This document shows positions 46,341-59,655 of a DNA stretch of 64,000 nucleotides, piece after piece. A program made the position numbers and the translations under genes. The DNA is taken from the NCBI GenBank assembly GCA_001600095.1, contig BCIX01000001.1, forward strand, positions 3,745,198 to 3,809,197, given 5' to 3'. The notes below the pieces were generated by a model. That model made no database searches. It was not told the DNA's origin and saw only the letters and a program-made list of their open reading frames with translations. The DNA comes from Bullera alba (taxonomy: Eukaryota > Basidiomycota > Tremellomycetes > Tremellales > Bulleraceae). Every line of letters begins with the position of its first letter. The stretch's first letter is position 1.

Positions 46341-49300
46341 CTAAGTCATCTCGCTCAAAGAGCCATGTTGCTGAATCAACGTCAAGAACTGATTATCGGG
46401 GGTCAGAGCTGGTACTATGTGCTGATTCGTATTCCACTCACAGCAGCTCGTTGAACTTCGTACTCATTTACGGTCTCCACTCCCCTTGCCATAGGCATGC
46501 GAGCTATATCCAGGCCGTGGGTGACTTCGCGCCTTCGGGTGGCAGGCTTATCTCCAATCGTTGTCTTCTTGCCTGGAACGTACTTGAGGCATCTGCTATT
46601 GACCCACAAACCGTCAAACTCGACACTATGCGCCTTCCACAATTCACTCACTCCTCTGGGATCGAGTATAGGTCCAATAGGTGATTCTTGGTCAAAATTG
46701 CAAGACCGACGTTGATACTGGCGTGGATGACCACATCCGCGCGGTGAACATCGGGACTATGCTCAGATTCGCTGGGCGGCGAGAGCAGCTTGCCCTTGAT
46801 GAGGTTGGAGTCCGGCCTCAGCTGATGACGCTCGAGAGCTGAAATCAAAGGTGTGCTCGAGCTGATCACGTCTCCGAGGAGATGGACAATCGTCATGATT
46901 TCCTCTTGAAGTTTGTATTCCAGGGTGACGAGGTTGTCGCATAGGTACAGCGTGAAGCCGACATCGGCCTAAGGCAGACGTCAGAGGAGCCCTAGCTGGC
47001 TTAGTCGAGACACTCACAACAGTCTTTCCCGAGGGATCCGAATCAAACGCCCTGGCGAGCTGTTTGAGGAAGTCATGTCGCCAAGCACGTTTCTCGCCTA
47101 TGAGCGAGTACCACGGCGACAGCAAAGCCACACCATCGCGATGTCCTATCGATGACCATTGAGCTCGTTCGTTCGCCAGAGCAGCAGCTGTACTCACCGA
47201 CAACCTCCGATGTGAAGGTTCGTTGATACTCGTACGAGTTCTTGGCAAAGTCGAGGAATCGTACATTGACCAAACTCGAGTACTTCTGATGCAGAGTACG
47301 GTGCAAGTCTAGGGCACGCTCAGCCACATTTTCATTGTCACTGGTCTCGAGCGAGATCAGAATCGACATGCACTGCAAAATTGTCAGGAGTGTAGGCTAA
47401 ATTGTCCGAACCTTGAGGCGACCCACCTGTAGAGGGTGATATAGACCCTGGTTGACCGTGAAAGACAATATATCCAAAGCGGCATTCTGCGTTGGCTCGT
47501 GTTGAGACTTTGCTCCGTCTAAAACATGGCCTATGTTTCGTTGCACCACAGCCGTAGAGAGGCTATACCACTTCTATCAGTTTTTGCCAAATCTCAGCAT
47601 AGTCGTCACTCACCCCGACTCGGACAGATCCGTCGCATTTCCAATCAGCGCTTCCATGTCTTTGGTCCGGGCCCTCTCCCCACTGTTCCTCTTGTCCGCC
47701 TCGGAGATCAAAAATTCGTGGATGACTCCGAGCAATTTGGCCTTTGTGTCGCTATCGTTGTTCGAGGGGCTGAAGACCTGCTCCATCCACTGCATAGCCT
47801 CGGGACGCAGAATGAGCACCGGGTAGGCACGGAACAGAGATCCAATGCACTGCGAGGGGGCGACTTGCGGGATGGGCATTTTGGTAAAGTCGAGGAACGT
47901 CTCAAACAAGTGGTTGCTCAGCGGTGGCTGATATTGACAGTCAGCTCTACCCAAAATATCGATCCTCTAGCTGTAAGTGTCACTCACATTGGTGATCTTG
48001 ACGAGTTCATCACGGACCGCTGGACAAAGTCAGCATTTTTGTGACGTTGAATAGTCCAACAGCAACAAGCTCACTTGGGTCACTTTGAGCAATCTCGTCT
48101 AGATCACAATTCTCCGCTATCAGGCCGCAGATAAAAAGCATGATCGGCGCAGATGGCTCGTTCGCCGGTCCAGGATTGTGGTTGACCGTCCACTCGTTCC
48201 TCATATGTCGTATTTTCCCTGCCCAACGTCAGTCAGCTGCGCTCACGTCCTGTTATTGAGTCCACTTACTCTCGCAAGCCATGAGAACGCGGATGATGGT
48301 CTTGTAGTCCCGAGTGAGATACTTTGTCACCGCGCAGAAACACCCCACCGTCTCCTTGAGGCCCTAACGGAGTCATCAGTATACACACGTGTCTCCACAA
48401 AGGTGCTTCACCCACCAAAAAGCCTCCGAAGGGGGAGCTGATCATTGGCATAAGGAGTTTTGACAGATCTGAGGCGAATTGGGATGCAGCTCGGGGTAGT
48501 GTAGGAATGGAGATACGGAAGATTTTGAGGAGGAGGATGTTGGAGCTCGTCTCGTCATTCTGGATACGCTATCAGTCGAGTTCTCGGAAGAAGACGAGGA
48601 GGAAAGACATACGTGCGCCGGCTTGGGCTTGAGATACGATAGTAGTATCTCAGCCTTGTTGATGTCAATAAGGTCAACCTGGGCCGTGCAGAGCAGGTGA
48701 ATCGCCCTAATCTGAGCGAGAACATCCTAGAACATCGTACGTCAGCGGGAATCTTGCTACTCAACAATGCGGACCGAGACGCACCAGGTCAGACTGTTCG
48801 GTAGCATCGATCAGTCGCTCGATAAGGGCTTGCACCGTCTCCTTGTATTTGTCTGTCTGTCCGAGTTTGGTGCACTCTTTCAGAACCTATCGCTGCTCTC
48901 AGCAGGCTTCCCCAAATAATAGAAGGTCCCACTCACCTCTTTGACAGCGCCTTCCAGAGCTGCGTTTGATCCTTGATACTTCTCCACTACATCAACCAGT
49001 AGCGATGCCGATAGGGCGATCCGGCTATCGGGCGGGTACAGCATATCCGTCAAAGACTTTGTCGCGAGGTCCTAGGAGGAAATCTTCAGCCTGGATGTCA
49101 TTTACAGAGTGGACTGCCTGCTTACTTTGATGTTGTCATCCGTGTCCCCGGCGAGGGTGACCATTTTGCAGCAGATGTCCACCTTGATATCGCGATCCGC
49201 GGTTGTTGAGGAGATTCCCCTCAGAAGCTTGATCACTCGTTTCCTGACTCCCAGACCGGTATCCTGGACCATATTAGCCGTCGACCTTCAGCCTAATATA

Positions 49301-52300
49301 TGAAGAGACTCACTGAGACCCGTAGAGCAAGATGGGGATAGTACTCTGCTGACAATTTGGGCTTTTGCACCACGTACTTGCCCACAAGCTCGACTGCCGC
49401 GTCTCGCACCGACGGCGAGGCGTCCGACAAACGCTCCTCAATTGCTTGTCTCGCTGCAGGCTGAAGTCATTCTTAGCAGCAATCCGCCGGACCCGATCGG
49501 AGCGAAACTCACATGTGCCAGGACCTCTGGATCGACAGTGATGACGCTTCCGAGGCCTCGAAGGGCTTTGGACCTGATCGCAATGATGGGATTGCCCATG
49601 GATTGTATCAGAGCCACCAGAATGGGCTCAAAGGCAGTTTGCAGCGATCTGCCTCGTGCAACCGCAATATTGGCTTGTGCTGCGAGAGTCGCTTGATTCG
49701 GATCCCTGATAGACGATCAGCCTGCATGCCTTGAAAGCCAGCTTCAGCTCATTAGTGTGACCCACCCGAGCTCGAAAACATCGTCGTTCCCTGTCCAAAT
49801 CTTGCCTAGAGCTTCGCGAAGCTGGGAGTCGATAATAACCAATCGCCCACGGGTGTCTTGAGCTTCTTGATCTTTCTCCACGCTAAGCTTCTCCTGTACT
49901 GAAGTGACTTTTCTTATGGCGCTCTGGAGCTCCTGAGCCCACAGGATAGACGACATTTCAAGTGAGGACTATTCATCAGCGATACTCCCCGGTAGCAGTA
50001 CTCACAGCATACATCGCATCATCTTTGCCTGATGTGGATAGGTAATGCGAGATAACGAAATGCTCTTTCACAAGAGCTTCGAGTCTCTCTACCACGGCAT
50101 GCGAGATGATCTGATATGTCAGTCATACTACCCGTCACCACGGGACTCACCTCGTCCAGACAAGGGACGTGTTTTGTCTCGTTCATCTCGAGAGAGAAGT
50201 GCTTTAGGCGAGCTGCAATGTCACCGAGATAGTCCAAGGCGAGGCCTTTAGCAGCGGAAGCTTCAATTCCACCTTTGTTGTCGTCGAGAGCGGAGATCTG
50301 CTCATTGTCAATATATTACTGGGGAAGAACACAACAGAACTCACCATGAGTTTGGAGAACACTGTCAGATACAAAGAGGCAGCTGGCCATTCTGGTCGAT
50401 AGAGGACACTGAGGAGATCTCCAATGAAAACGTCCAGAACTGCCTTGTAGTCGGTATCATGCGTGTTCTTGGAGGTTTTGGAGGCACCAGAACTATAGTC
50501 TCATCAGAGCCCGCAGATTAGCTTGTTGTACCCACCGCTGGACCAGATAGACAGCTACGGATCTGGCCGATCTCAGGGCAGAGTCAATCGCATCGGAACA
50601 TAATCGTGTCTCCTACATCGGATCTGTCAGACTACGAGCGAAAATCGTCGGTCCTTTTCAACTCACCTCGTCCAATACGTTCGCTGTATACTCTTTTGCC
50701 GGCGTGACCAGCTCCATCTCCGCCAACGAGGCTCTCATCCTTCGGACTCGAGTCGACACTCCAAACGCAGATGCCTGGACGAGCTGAAGAAGTAGGGCGG
50801 AGATGGTGCTAATAGACGGTCCATTGGCAAGTCTGCGTATACGCGATCAGCGAGATCTCCACCACACCCTATGGCGGACCTACTGGTATCGAGCTTTATT
50901 CGCGCCCGCATCTGATGTCTTGCCCATCGATCCGAGAATCTCCTCTATGATCCACTGTCGCTGATTCTCATATCTCGCAAAGACCTGTAATTGAGTCAGC
51001 AAGAGCTCGGGAAGACAATCAGTGGCACAGCTCACTCCACGTAGGCAAGCCAAGGCTTCGGCTCTCAAGGCATTCATGGCCCGTTGGCCATCGTGAGGAA
51101 GCTCCTTCGCCTTGCCCTTCTTCGCTGGGGCGTCGGCCACGAAGAGCGGTGAGATCGCGAGATAGACCGTTTGTATGACGAGTTGATCGGAGAAAGCGAT
51201 ATCGGACCGGCTGACGAGTGATGCAATCCTCGGTGCGGCTCGAAGACACGAGTTGGCGATGGCGGAGAGTGTTGCATCTGGGAAGATCGAAAAGCGCTTG
51301 CTTTTGATTTTGCCTTCGTCTTTCGAGTCTGATCGTAGTAGACGAGCAAGGAACGACGATGTGATTTCTGGCATTGTCAGGTCACACCGCCAAGTGATAT
51401 ACGCTGAGAACTCACTCTGCCCGACTAATGCCTCCATTCCTGGTATGACAGTCGAGGCGAGCTGCTCCTTCACCACACTGACCGCATCCGATAGCACATC
51501 CTCCGAAAGAAGCTATCGTCCGTCAGCAGAGTACATCGCAAATTCGCCCTACTCACCTGTTTTGGCAGTCCGGGAGTGTCAAGCACGCACAGCGAGCATT
51601 CCGCCGCCAGAACAGCGGATCTGACTATTCTCATGGCCGCTTGCTTGTTCGCCAAATCCTCCTCCGTCAAACCAGCGTTCTGATCTCCACCGTCTTTGAC
51701 CTCGTTCTCGCCTTTGACCGGAGATTTCGAGCTTTTGTTGCCTTTACCACCTTTGCCCTTCTTGTTCGAGGCGTCTTGTCCGACCGACTTGATATCATTT
51801 GAGAAGAGAACCACCCCCTGACCGTCGCTGATACTTCTCCCCAAAAGGCGCAAGATCCGGGCTATGACCTCGGGCTCTAGACTGACTCCTTCGCGATTTC
51901 CAGCATAGCTCTTCTTGTTCTGATCCTGCACGCGAATTACATACCTCCCCACCTTCTCCATGGCAGCGTTGGTGAGTAGAGGCTGCGCAGCTACACTGCT
52001 GATCGATCCGAAGTATTTCGATCGCGACAAGTCGTATATTGTTGGCTCCGCGGGGAGGGCGTCAGACTCTTCGAAGATGTCTTCGAGACAGCTCTGTAAT
52101 TTCTGGAAATGCGCTGTAGTGAATCGTCAGCAACAGCGATAGTTTCTGAGGAGAAGGACCTACTTCTTCCATCTCTTTCCCCTGTCCTCGCACTACCGGG
52201 GGGCACCTGTCCTCCAAATGGAGCTGGACTGGTGTGGTCCGCTTGAGAGCTCATTGCCCAATCACCGTCGTTGTCTTTGTCCTTGACATTGCCTTCATCC

Positions 52301-53565
52301 CAGCCGAGATCGTCCTCCTCTGATTCCTCCTCGTCCGTGGGCGCTGCAGAAGACGCAGATGCTGAGCTGGGGGCTTTAGGCGCGACCGATGCCTTTCGGG
52401 CGGCTGCAGCAAGCTGCGTCAAGTTGAGCTTCGGTAACGGCGAAGGCCCGTCTGCAGGGCGCGACACCCCATTCTGCTTTGACTGGGGGGCGTGCGAAGC
52501 GAGAAGAGTAGGCGAGGCGGCGTCATGAGATCGTTTTCGCCTCTTCGTGGGTGTAGGACCAGTGAGATCTGATGTCAAGGGATCCGGAGAATCGTCGGGA
52601 GTGAAAGCTGCTCTTGCAAGAGCTCTACTCAAACTCGGTGTTGCCGAGCTCACTCTTTGAGAGGTTGCAGCCTTTTTGCCTTTGGCTGATCCAGGAGTAG
52701 GTGTACCTTCGTCAGGAGTTGGCAACCTGTTTCGTGCTTGGGACAAGGTGTCATTGATGAAGTTGTTGAAGTACTCCATGTCACTTGAGGGGGCTGGAGA
52801 TGGAGCATGCACGGACGAAGCGGATGTTGGGGTGGGCGGTTCGCGGTACGTGGCTGCTGGTGAAGGGAGATACGACGACATGAAGTTGTAAGGCATGGGA
52901 GGCGGCTGTTGATGACCTGGATAGGGTGTGTAAGAGTCGGGAGGTAAGGTTGACGAGCCGGCAGCAGGGTTGTAGCTGAGCAGAGGGGCGTCAGCGTGAT
53001 TGCTGAGATTGAAGAGTTGAAGAATTTGCAGCTGGGCCGCGTTGCTTACCTCGAGCTGTAGCTTGGGCCTCCCATTGACATGACATTCCTTACTCTTGCC
53101 TCCATACTATTCCTCATTTCCCAATCTCCTGCCGAGACGGGATGGTCGAGTCTTTGGAATGCCGCTGCATGTTCGGGGTACAGATCTGTAGATGAGGCAA
53201 ACTCCGGGTATGTGACCGTATGTGAGGCCATATGCAGGGCAGCTAGCATGGCGTCAGCTTATACTCAGGTAAAGATACCAGTGGAGCTCACTCCTTGCAG
53301 TCGGGGTATACGAGACAAAGGGATACACCCTCAGGATATTGGTAGGATCATCATAAGGAAAGTTGGGTGAGGGGTTGGTCGCTTGAGGTGGAGGTTGATT
53401 GGACTGTATCTGTCCGTTTTGCTGGTGATTACCACCTGGCTGTGCTTGTTGAGCCATGATGAGTGAGGGATCGCATCTGCCTGATCTTTGATCAGCTGCA
53501 AGCCCGGTAGGTTTCTCTGGTTTGGTATCTTTTGGAACGTTAGGTAGATGGGACGTGTCGAACAT
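46341..53565 (-). CDS. SCC2: Cohesin-loading factor SCC2 / Mis4 / NIPBL homologue
   Basis: A very intron-rich gene (about 28 introns, inferred from regularly spaced CTCAC-type donors) that would encode roughly 1,900 residues. The N-terminus (MFDTSHLPNVPKDTKPEKP) is low-complexity, with a Lys/Arg nuclear-type cluster (TKRRKRSHD). HEAT-repeat signatures of Scc2 follow: IIAIRSKALRGLGSVITVDP, ASPSVRDAAVELVGKYV, DTGLGVRKRVIKLLRG and DDNIKDLATKSL. The last exon, after a GTGAGT donor at about 46440, encodes FLTLIQQHGSLSEMT and the stop at 46341-46343. Family role: with Scc4 it loads cohesin rings on chromatin and stimulates their ATPase. Reading only the open frame past the last donor would give a false C-terminus (VSGIRIST). 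Individual exon limits are approximate, but the gene identity is firm. Confidence 0.93.
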
Positions 53566-54134
53566 TAGACATCTTGACGACGGACATCCTGCTCACGGAC
53601 CTTCGGCTGCCGGCATCAAATTGTCAGACGCGACATGACTGGATTATGGAATTACGTAACGTTGCCTCCGCCGCTCGAGGAGCTCCCTCGCGAAACTTTT
53701 CCTCCTTCCTCCTTCTTCTTCTTCTTCTTCATACTAATCGCACTTCGTGTAAGTCATTTACCTGTCCAACTTTCTCGGAGACTCAGCTGACAGTGAACTC
53801 CTTAGTAATCGAACGGATGCCATGTTTCAGTTGGATCCGATCCTTCAAATGGTGCGAAGATTGATACTTTAGTTTTGCTTGGTTTCGTTAGCTGCTGGCA
53901 CGTCTCGCAAGAGATACCAAATAGCCAGTTTCTTGATAGTAGCCTTGCAACATTCATCCAAGTTCCCACAGTTAGAGACTGTCGGACGATAGGTACGAGG
54001 ATTAGGAGGATCATGTTAGTGTTTGCTCAGTGATGATTTGCTATCGTACTTGAGTACTGCGTGAATCTGCGTGAATTATGAGAAAATGCATTGTATGCGA
54101 TAATGCTATATGTCAAGCAAACCATGGTCACATG
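53566..54134. other. SCC2 promoter region
   Basis: About 570 bases lie between the SCC2 start and the GCD6 stop, both on the minus strand. A CTT trinucleotide run (CTTCTTCTTCTTCTTC) is present near 53712-53730. No gene or named site is seen. Confidence 0.5.
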
Positions 54135-56878
54135 CTAATCGCTCTCCTCTTCCTCACCATCCTCGTCATCTTCCTCCTCGCTGTCGCTCTCCATCTGCTC
54201 CAGCACGTCCACATAGGCTTTTCCTTTGGGAAACACTTCCTGCCATTTCTTCTTCTCCGCCTCGTTTTTCGTTCCCTCGCCTTTTGCTGCGCTCAAACTT
54301 CGCCAGTCCACGAGGTCGTCTTCGGTGACTGTGTCGCTCTCGTACAGTCCTCTGATCAGGACACCGAAGAAAGGGGCGTATTCGGAGTTCTGAACGCAGT
54401 ATGACTGGACATCGAGGATGATATTGCTGTTATCCGAGGACATGCCGACTGCCAACGAACCCCATCGACTCCAGATTTTCGTAGTCTTCGCCAGGACCTC
54501 CGCAGCGGTAGGATTGGCCGATAGAGTGTTGACGCTCATCAAGAACTTGGTGATCTCCTCCCTGGCGCGATCTATGCCGGCGTTGTAGCCCATGACCAGC
54601 GTTCTCAATTCCAGCAATGCGTTCTCCACGCTGTGCTCCTCCTCATAGGCTCGGGCCAGACTTGCTGAAGCCTCATTGTGGAAAGCGATAGGAGGGCCAC
54701 TATCGAGTGATAGACCCGAGACCGCGGGCAGGTCCGTTGACGAAGCGTCCGATGCCGGGGAGGAAGGTGCAGATGTGGACGCGGCCGATAGAGTGGACAG
54801 CGAGTCAGTTGAAGTCGTGAGGTTGGACAAACTGCGACCCAGTTGCAGAAGCGCCTTGTTACGGGGATGCTCATATGGATCATCTCCCTCGTCGTCGGAA
54901 TCCGCAGTTGGCTCTTCCTCCTCCGAGGGCCATAGGTATCCTATCGAGTCGGGACCAAGTATTTCCAGCCTTCGAGCTGAATTTAGTGTCGATGATCAGC
55001 TGAAGTAAGGATTGGTATCTGAACATCCTGCTCACCTTTCTCATCCTCGCCTTCTACCTCATCCTCTTCGTCTGCATACTCTGGAACGTAACGTTCTCGC
55101 CCGATCCTCGCAAAGTTTGGCACAGTAACGCCTTTACCCAGCTTGACTCCATCTCCGAGGAGAACGCCCTTGCCCACAGTGACACCATCCCCGATCTCAA
55201 CACGATGTCCAACGATACATTCCTGCACGGAGCAATTGGCGCCTATCCTGACATCGTCGAAGATGTACGACTGGTATATCGTTGTATTGGGTCCAATGGA
55301 ACAGTCCGCACCTAGGGTAGACTGGTGGACTCTTGTCCCTTGAGCAAGAGCAGTTCGAGGGCCAATCAGTGTCGGTCCAGTGAGAGTCGTCGTTCTGACT
55401 CAGAATCAGCTATGCAGTACGAAGCGTATATAGGGGAGCAACTGACCTGGACAGCAAGACATTGTCGCTGGCAATGTAAACATTGCCCTTTCTTAGTTCA
55501 TACTGGACGCCACCAGGCTCGTTGAGGTCTGGCACCAATGGGAACGCCCAGCGCCTCAAGATGTCCCTGGTGATCTCTCCGAACGTCCTTGTATCCCTCA
55601 CGCTCTCAACGTATCGCCCTCCATCTCCATTCCTCGCATCATTGCCACTGCCTTCCTCTACGCCTTCATCGCCGACGAGATGGACGGCGATTTTCTTTCC
55701 TAGCAGTTCACTGGTCAAAACACCGTTGACGAAGTGTCTTCTCAGGTCGTGATAGTCGAAGTTCTCGGTGCACAGCGCTGGTACATCTGCTTCGCAGATA
55801 TCGATGCCAAGATCGCGATAGCCCCCTCGGGATGAGGAGCTCGATGCGGATGTTCCTGACCAGATCTCGTACGTGTCGATGTCGGTGGGATATGGGTCGG
55901 TGAACAGGACCGAGGGGATTGACAAGCGGTGCTGAGACGGCAGCATAGGATGGGAAACGTAGTGCAGGAGTCTGGACGATGGCGGGTGGATGAGCATGAT
56001 GGGTGATTCCGGATGACGTCTATGAGTACATGGTTAGCTTTGGCCTCATGTAAACACATGATACAAGCCTACCTTCCTCCTCGGCCAACGCCCATGGTCA
56101 TGATGAAATTCTTGTCCTTTTCTCGTCTCACTTTGTGCGCATCTACCATCTTGGATATGTCATAATTTGATATCACCGGCGAGTGGACCAAGATGAACGG
56201 GTTATCTGGGTTCAGGACCTAGTTAAGCAGAGTGAGCCTTCCTTTCCCTCCATAAACAGACTTATTGAACCTACACCCATTGCGTCCAGCTCTCGCAGAG
56301 CATCACCGGCAGTTCTGGCTGTCTGAGAAGACAGACACTGGATGTCCATGTTGATTCTGTACGGTGAAGACCTATAGCGCGAGACCTCAGCTCTGCACTT
56401 GGAGATCACTACAAGTGCGTTCACTCACGCTACGAAATCTTTGATCTTGTCGGCGTGAACACCGCAGAACACAAACACCTGCTTGACTTTGCTCAAGCTC
56501 AAGCTTTCCAATGTCCAAGCTAGTAAAGGTGTCGAGCAGAGTGGTAGCAGGACCCGAGGCTGATCCTGACACAACACCTCGAATCGCCTATTGTAGCTGT
56601 CTGCCAGAACAACGGCTTGGAGGGGTGCCTCGTCGACATTGTCCGCTTTCTGTTCGCGGTAAAGAGACAGCAAATCAGCGAGATGCCCTTTGGACATATT
56701 TTGAGACGTGAGACAGTGAGACGGTGAGAGCTCGAGAAGCTGGGGAAGAAGGAAGTCAAATGGAGGGAGATTGACGGCCGTCAAATGGCCGACTTGAGTG
56801 GTGAAGTGGATGAGAAGGGGAAGTTGTACTGACAGACTTTGACTCGGCTTTTGTCGGTTGTTGCTTCTTGGGCGGCAT
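54135..56878 (-). CDS. GCD6: Translation initiation factor eIF2B epsilon subunit
   Basis: A spliced gene of about eight exons. Exon 1 (56878-56834) encodes MPPKKQQPTKAESKS; exon 2 starts at 56649 (KADNVDEAPLQAVVLADSYN). The nucleotidyltransferase-like fold follows: LQAVVLADSYNRRF, QPRVLLPLCSTPLLAWTLE and FVFCGVHADKI. After the central part comes a left-handed beta-helix of hexapeptide repeats (VGKGVLLGDGVKLGKGVTV). The C-terminal W2/HEAT domain carries the acidic-aromatic boxes (KKWQEVFPKG) and ends in a Glu/Asp run (EEEDDEDGEEEESD). This is the catalytic subunit of the factor that exchanges GDP for GTP on eIF2, the control point of the integrated stress response. Reading through intron 1 gives an alternative start at 56698 (MSKGHLADLL), which is noted as a finding. 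Confidence 0.95.
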
Positions 56879-57175
56879 CTTCTCGCGCGTCTAGCTCTTG
56901 GGAGTGTCGAGCGTCGGGGCAAGAGGGAAGGTGATAGCTGACGGATATTCTTAAAACGACCAGTTCAGCTCCAGTTATGCTCTGAACGGGTTCATCACCG
57001 ACTTTTGATTCACGAGTCGCTGCAACAAGAGACTCCTTTAGCTCCTTTGGCGGCGGGTGCCACTCAACGGAATCAAATTCAGGACCTCGCTCATCCTCCT
57101 CCTGCTATTTGCTCCTGCTAAGCTGCACTCAAGACGTTGAGACCGGACTCTTGTACAAGGTAGCGACCATCCAAC

Positions 57176-57735
57176 ATGCCCGTTCCCTGGGAGGTGAGTT
57201 AAAGTAGACTTTGAGGAACATAGAGGATGACCCGAAACCACTACTTTAGGCTCTTATTCCCTTCGCGCTCTTGACGACTTGTTTCGGAGCTGCCGGTACT
57301 TTGCTCAACACGACAAAGATCCTTAGCAACCAGAAGAAGGTGAGTGAGCAGGAGGAGTGACTGGATGGGAGTCGGATTGAAGGGCAAGGAGCAAAAACAT
57401 GTTCCCATAATAAGAACGAGGTGCAGGAGAGCTCGTTGATCCCATGGCGCCACCACCCAATCCTGGTCGCACTTCTCTGGTCTGCAGGGAGGTTCACTGA
57501 CCCTTCTTAGCTGCCGAGATATGGTATCGACAACTGGGACGAGATGATGATGGAGAGGGACAGGCGGCTAACGGGACACACGCGTGGACAATCGGTGCGT
57601 TTTGACAAGCAGCTTCGTCGGGCGATACCTCGTTCCCTCATTGTGGAACCGAGCTGACCTCGGCGATAGACGGAAATTGTTGCTCCTCAAGAGTTTGCGA
57701 CGAACAGTGTTTGGCAGACGGAGAGGATGGGTTAG
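57176..57735 (+). CDS. NDUFA1: NADH:ubiquinone oxidoreductase subunit NDUFA1 (MWFE), 85 aa
   Basis: Four exons (57176-57193, 57250-57339, 57511-57594 and 57670-57735) splice in frame to 85 residues. The start MPVPWEALIPFALLT, a single membrane helix at about 7-27, then LPRYGIDNWDEMMMERDRRL, TGHTRGQS and ATNSVWQTERM match the fungal MWFE-type accessory subunit. It sits in the membrane arm of mitochondrial complex I and is needed for its assembly. The first exon has only six codons and the ORFs are short, so automatic callers miss it easily. The start region is divergent from GCD6, 297 bp away, and the two may share a promoter. Confidence 0.93.
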
Positions 57736-58128
57736 TGCATGCACGACTTGCCGGTTCCTTCGTGCCTCTTTGCGCCACGACACCGAACATCGCTGTGAAT
57801 GGCTCAATTGGTCATCATGAGTGGCCCTCTTGGCTGCGCGAGCTCAAGTTCAAGCCGATGGCTCAGGACTACCTCTGCAAACCTGTCACCCAGGAAGAAC
57901 AAGCAAGCTCCCTTCACTCAGAAGACGTAAGACGCTGTTTAAGCTGTCCTACAAGACCTCAAGGAAACCAGCAACATAATGGCTCAGTTCCGCTTCTGGC
58001 TGCCTCTTGAGACCAGTTCGAGGCTGTACTGAGTGTTTGCTCTATATTCGCCATGCTGCATATCTATATGTGAGAAGCCCTTATCAAAATCATCCCCTGC
58101 CCGAGATATTATCTAGTCCTAGACTTTA
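57736..58128. other. Convergent 3' region of NDUFA1 and the DUF1275 gene
   Basis: About 390 bases with a moderately protein-like open frame ending near 58010 (GHHEWPSWLRELKFKPMAQ) that has no ATG or splice link I can support. It is treated as untranslated sequence. Confidence 0.4.
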
Positions 58129-59261
58129 CTACGACTTGACCTTTGGCGCCGAGCCCTTGATGCAGCCCCACCAGACCATCTGAATCAGTCGGAAAGCCAC
58201 CATTACGCCGATGGATCCCGCGGATCCTGCGGAACCCAAGATGGCCCGAGCCACAAACGCTCCGAGGAGAATCATGGCCACTCCGGCGATACGGATGTCT
58301 CGAGAGTGGGTGAACCGGAGTGAAAAGAGAGAAGGGTCGTTGATCAACTCCACCCACTAAGGTCTCTATTAGCATGCGAGTCAAGCTCGATTTGGCTCAA
58401 CCACTCACAGTGGTGGTGAGGACGATGGTAGTGTTCAACGGACTGGCCAGTCTCTGAGCAGCTTTGTCAGGGATTGTCCACCTGTACCCTCAATCACAAC
58501 GTACCTTGCCGACGATACCTTGTATACCCATGGTGGCCGACAGGAACCCCAGAGCGGTGAAACCCAAAGCGTTTGTCCAGCTCGGCTCCTCTCGTGCTCT
58601 GCAGAGGATCCTTTGATCAGCCCTCGGGGCGTCCTGCTGTATAGCCCAGTCCAACTCACGTAGATATACCCGCTTGATCACTGTAATGAGCCGCCAGAGC
58701 CGCCGCCATTCCCAAGAGGGATTGCACCAGAGCCGTAGTGATAAGCCAAATCCTTTTCTTTGGGCCAATCTTGTCTCCCAGTCTGCCCAGCGAGGTGCCC
58801 AGGAGGAAAGTCAATAAAGAGCATAGTGCTTGTTGATCCGCTTTCTGGAATCCAAACGTCCTATAAGGCTCTGGGTTGAATGTCCGAGCTAGGGCCAGAC
58901 CCAACTGCGCAACGTTGCCTCTGAGAAGCAAGCCAGAATCAGCATCTGCAGGGCACTACACGATGGGAACCTGTGCACTCACGTCTGGAAACCGCACCAG
59001 ATGAAACATGCCTGGCCGTCGTGCCTGTCAGCGCCTTTCGCTTCACCGCACAAACATGGGGAGATCAGCTCAGAGGGCGATGCTCACCGAGAACGAATGC
59101 GAGCTGGTGAATCCAGTAAGGAAACAAGCATATACACTGATCCAACCGATCTCCTTGGTGTCCACCTCGCCATGCAAATGAGCCGAAAACCGCTTCGAGA
59201 TGGATTGTTTGGCTCCAGGCGAAGATGAGGAATTCGACTCGAGCTCTCCGGGATCGCTCAT
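58129..59261 (-). CDS. DUF1275 (YoaK-like) membrane protein
   Basis: A spliced gene of about six to seven exons starting at ATG 59261 (MSDPGELESNSSSSPG). After a short cytoplasmic start come hydrophobic helices with the family signature, including ACFIWCGFQTGNVAQLGLAL spread over two exons, QQALCSLLTFLLGTSLGRLG, NALGFTALGFLSATMGIQGI and TTIVLTTTWVELI, ending in a Gly/Ala-rich helix (GSAGSAGSIGVMVAFRLIQM). This is the six-helix DUF1275 family, widespread in bacteria and present in filamentous fungi and yeasts. Its transport substrate is not established. The introns and codon use look like those of its neighbours, so any transfer from bacteria would be old. Confidence 0.88.
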
Positions 59262-59655
59262 CTTGCTCGATGATATGCGACCAATCCCACGTCTTTGTCG
59301 GCCTCGCCCTAGCTATTCACACCGATCGGCAAGGTGGTTGTTTTACGGGAAAAAGGTGTAGCGGAAAAAGAAGACAAGATAGCCAGCCGTATCTCACCAT
59401 GACTCGCCATGTCGCCATCGCGCGCCCCCGGAGAAAAACAGCGGCGGCTTGGCTCCGTCTTATCGGACTCAAAGCAGCAGAATTGGGGATCGTCGATGTT
59501 GGTGAGTCACCGTGACAGTTGACTTGACCCATCGGCATGACAGACTTTTGTGCATCTCTTCGACGACTTCAGCATCGCATGGATGGACAAGTGCTCTGAT
59601 ACATATCGACAACGAGAGGACCAGCCTGCTCGACTGAAACCGTAAAACGACACGT
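59262..59655. other. Region between DUF1275 promoter and GH114 3' end
   Basis: About 390 bases contain the DUF1275 promoter and the 3' end of the GH114 gene. A 96-codon plus-strand open frame (59225-59515) overlaps the DUF1275 first exon in antisense and is not considered a gene. Confidence 0.5.

Noticed and set aside
46415..46440. SCC2 C-terminus ending VSGIRIST
   Set aside because: It reads through a GTGAGT donor. Splicing to the next exon gives FLTLIQQHGSLSEMT, which keeps phase and is a more natural end.
56950..57170. Possible tRNA between GCD6 and NDUFA1
   Set aside because: A GGTGCCACTCAACGG-like stretch was examined, but no T-arm, anticodon arm or acceptor pairing could be formed.
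57736..58010. Extra gene or exon after NDUFA1
   Set aside because: Part of the frame reads protein-like, but there is no start codon in context, no splice partner, and NDUFA1 is already complete.
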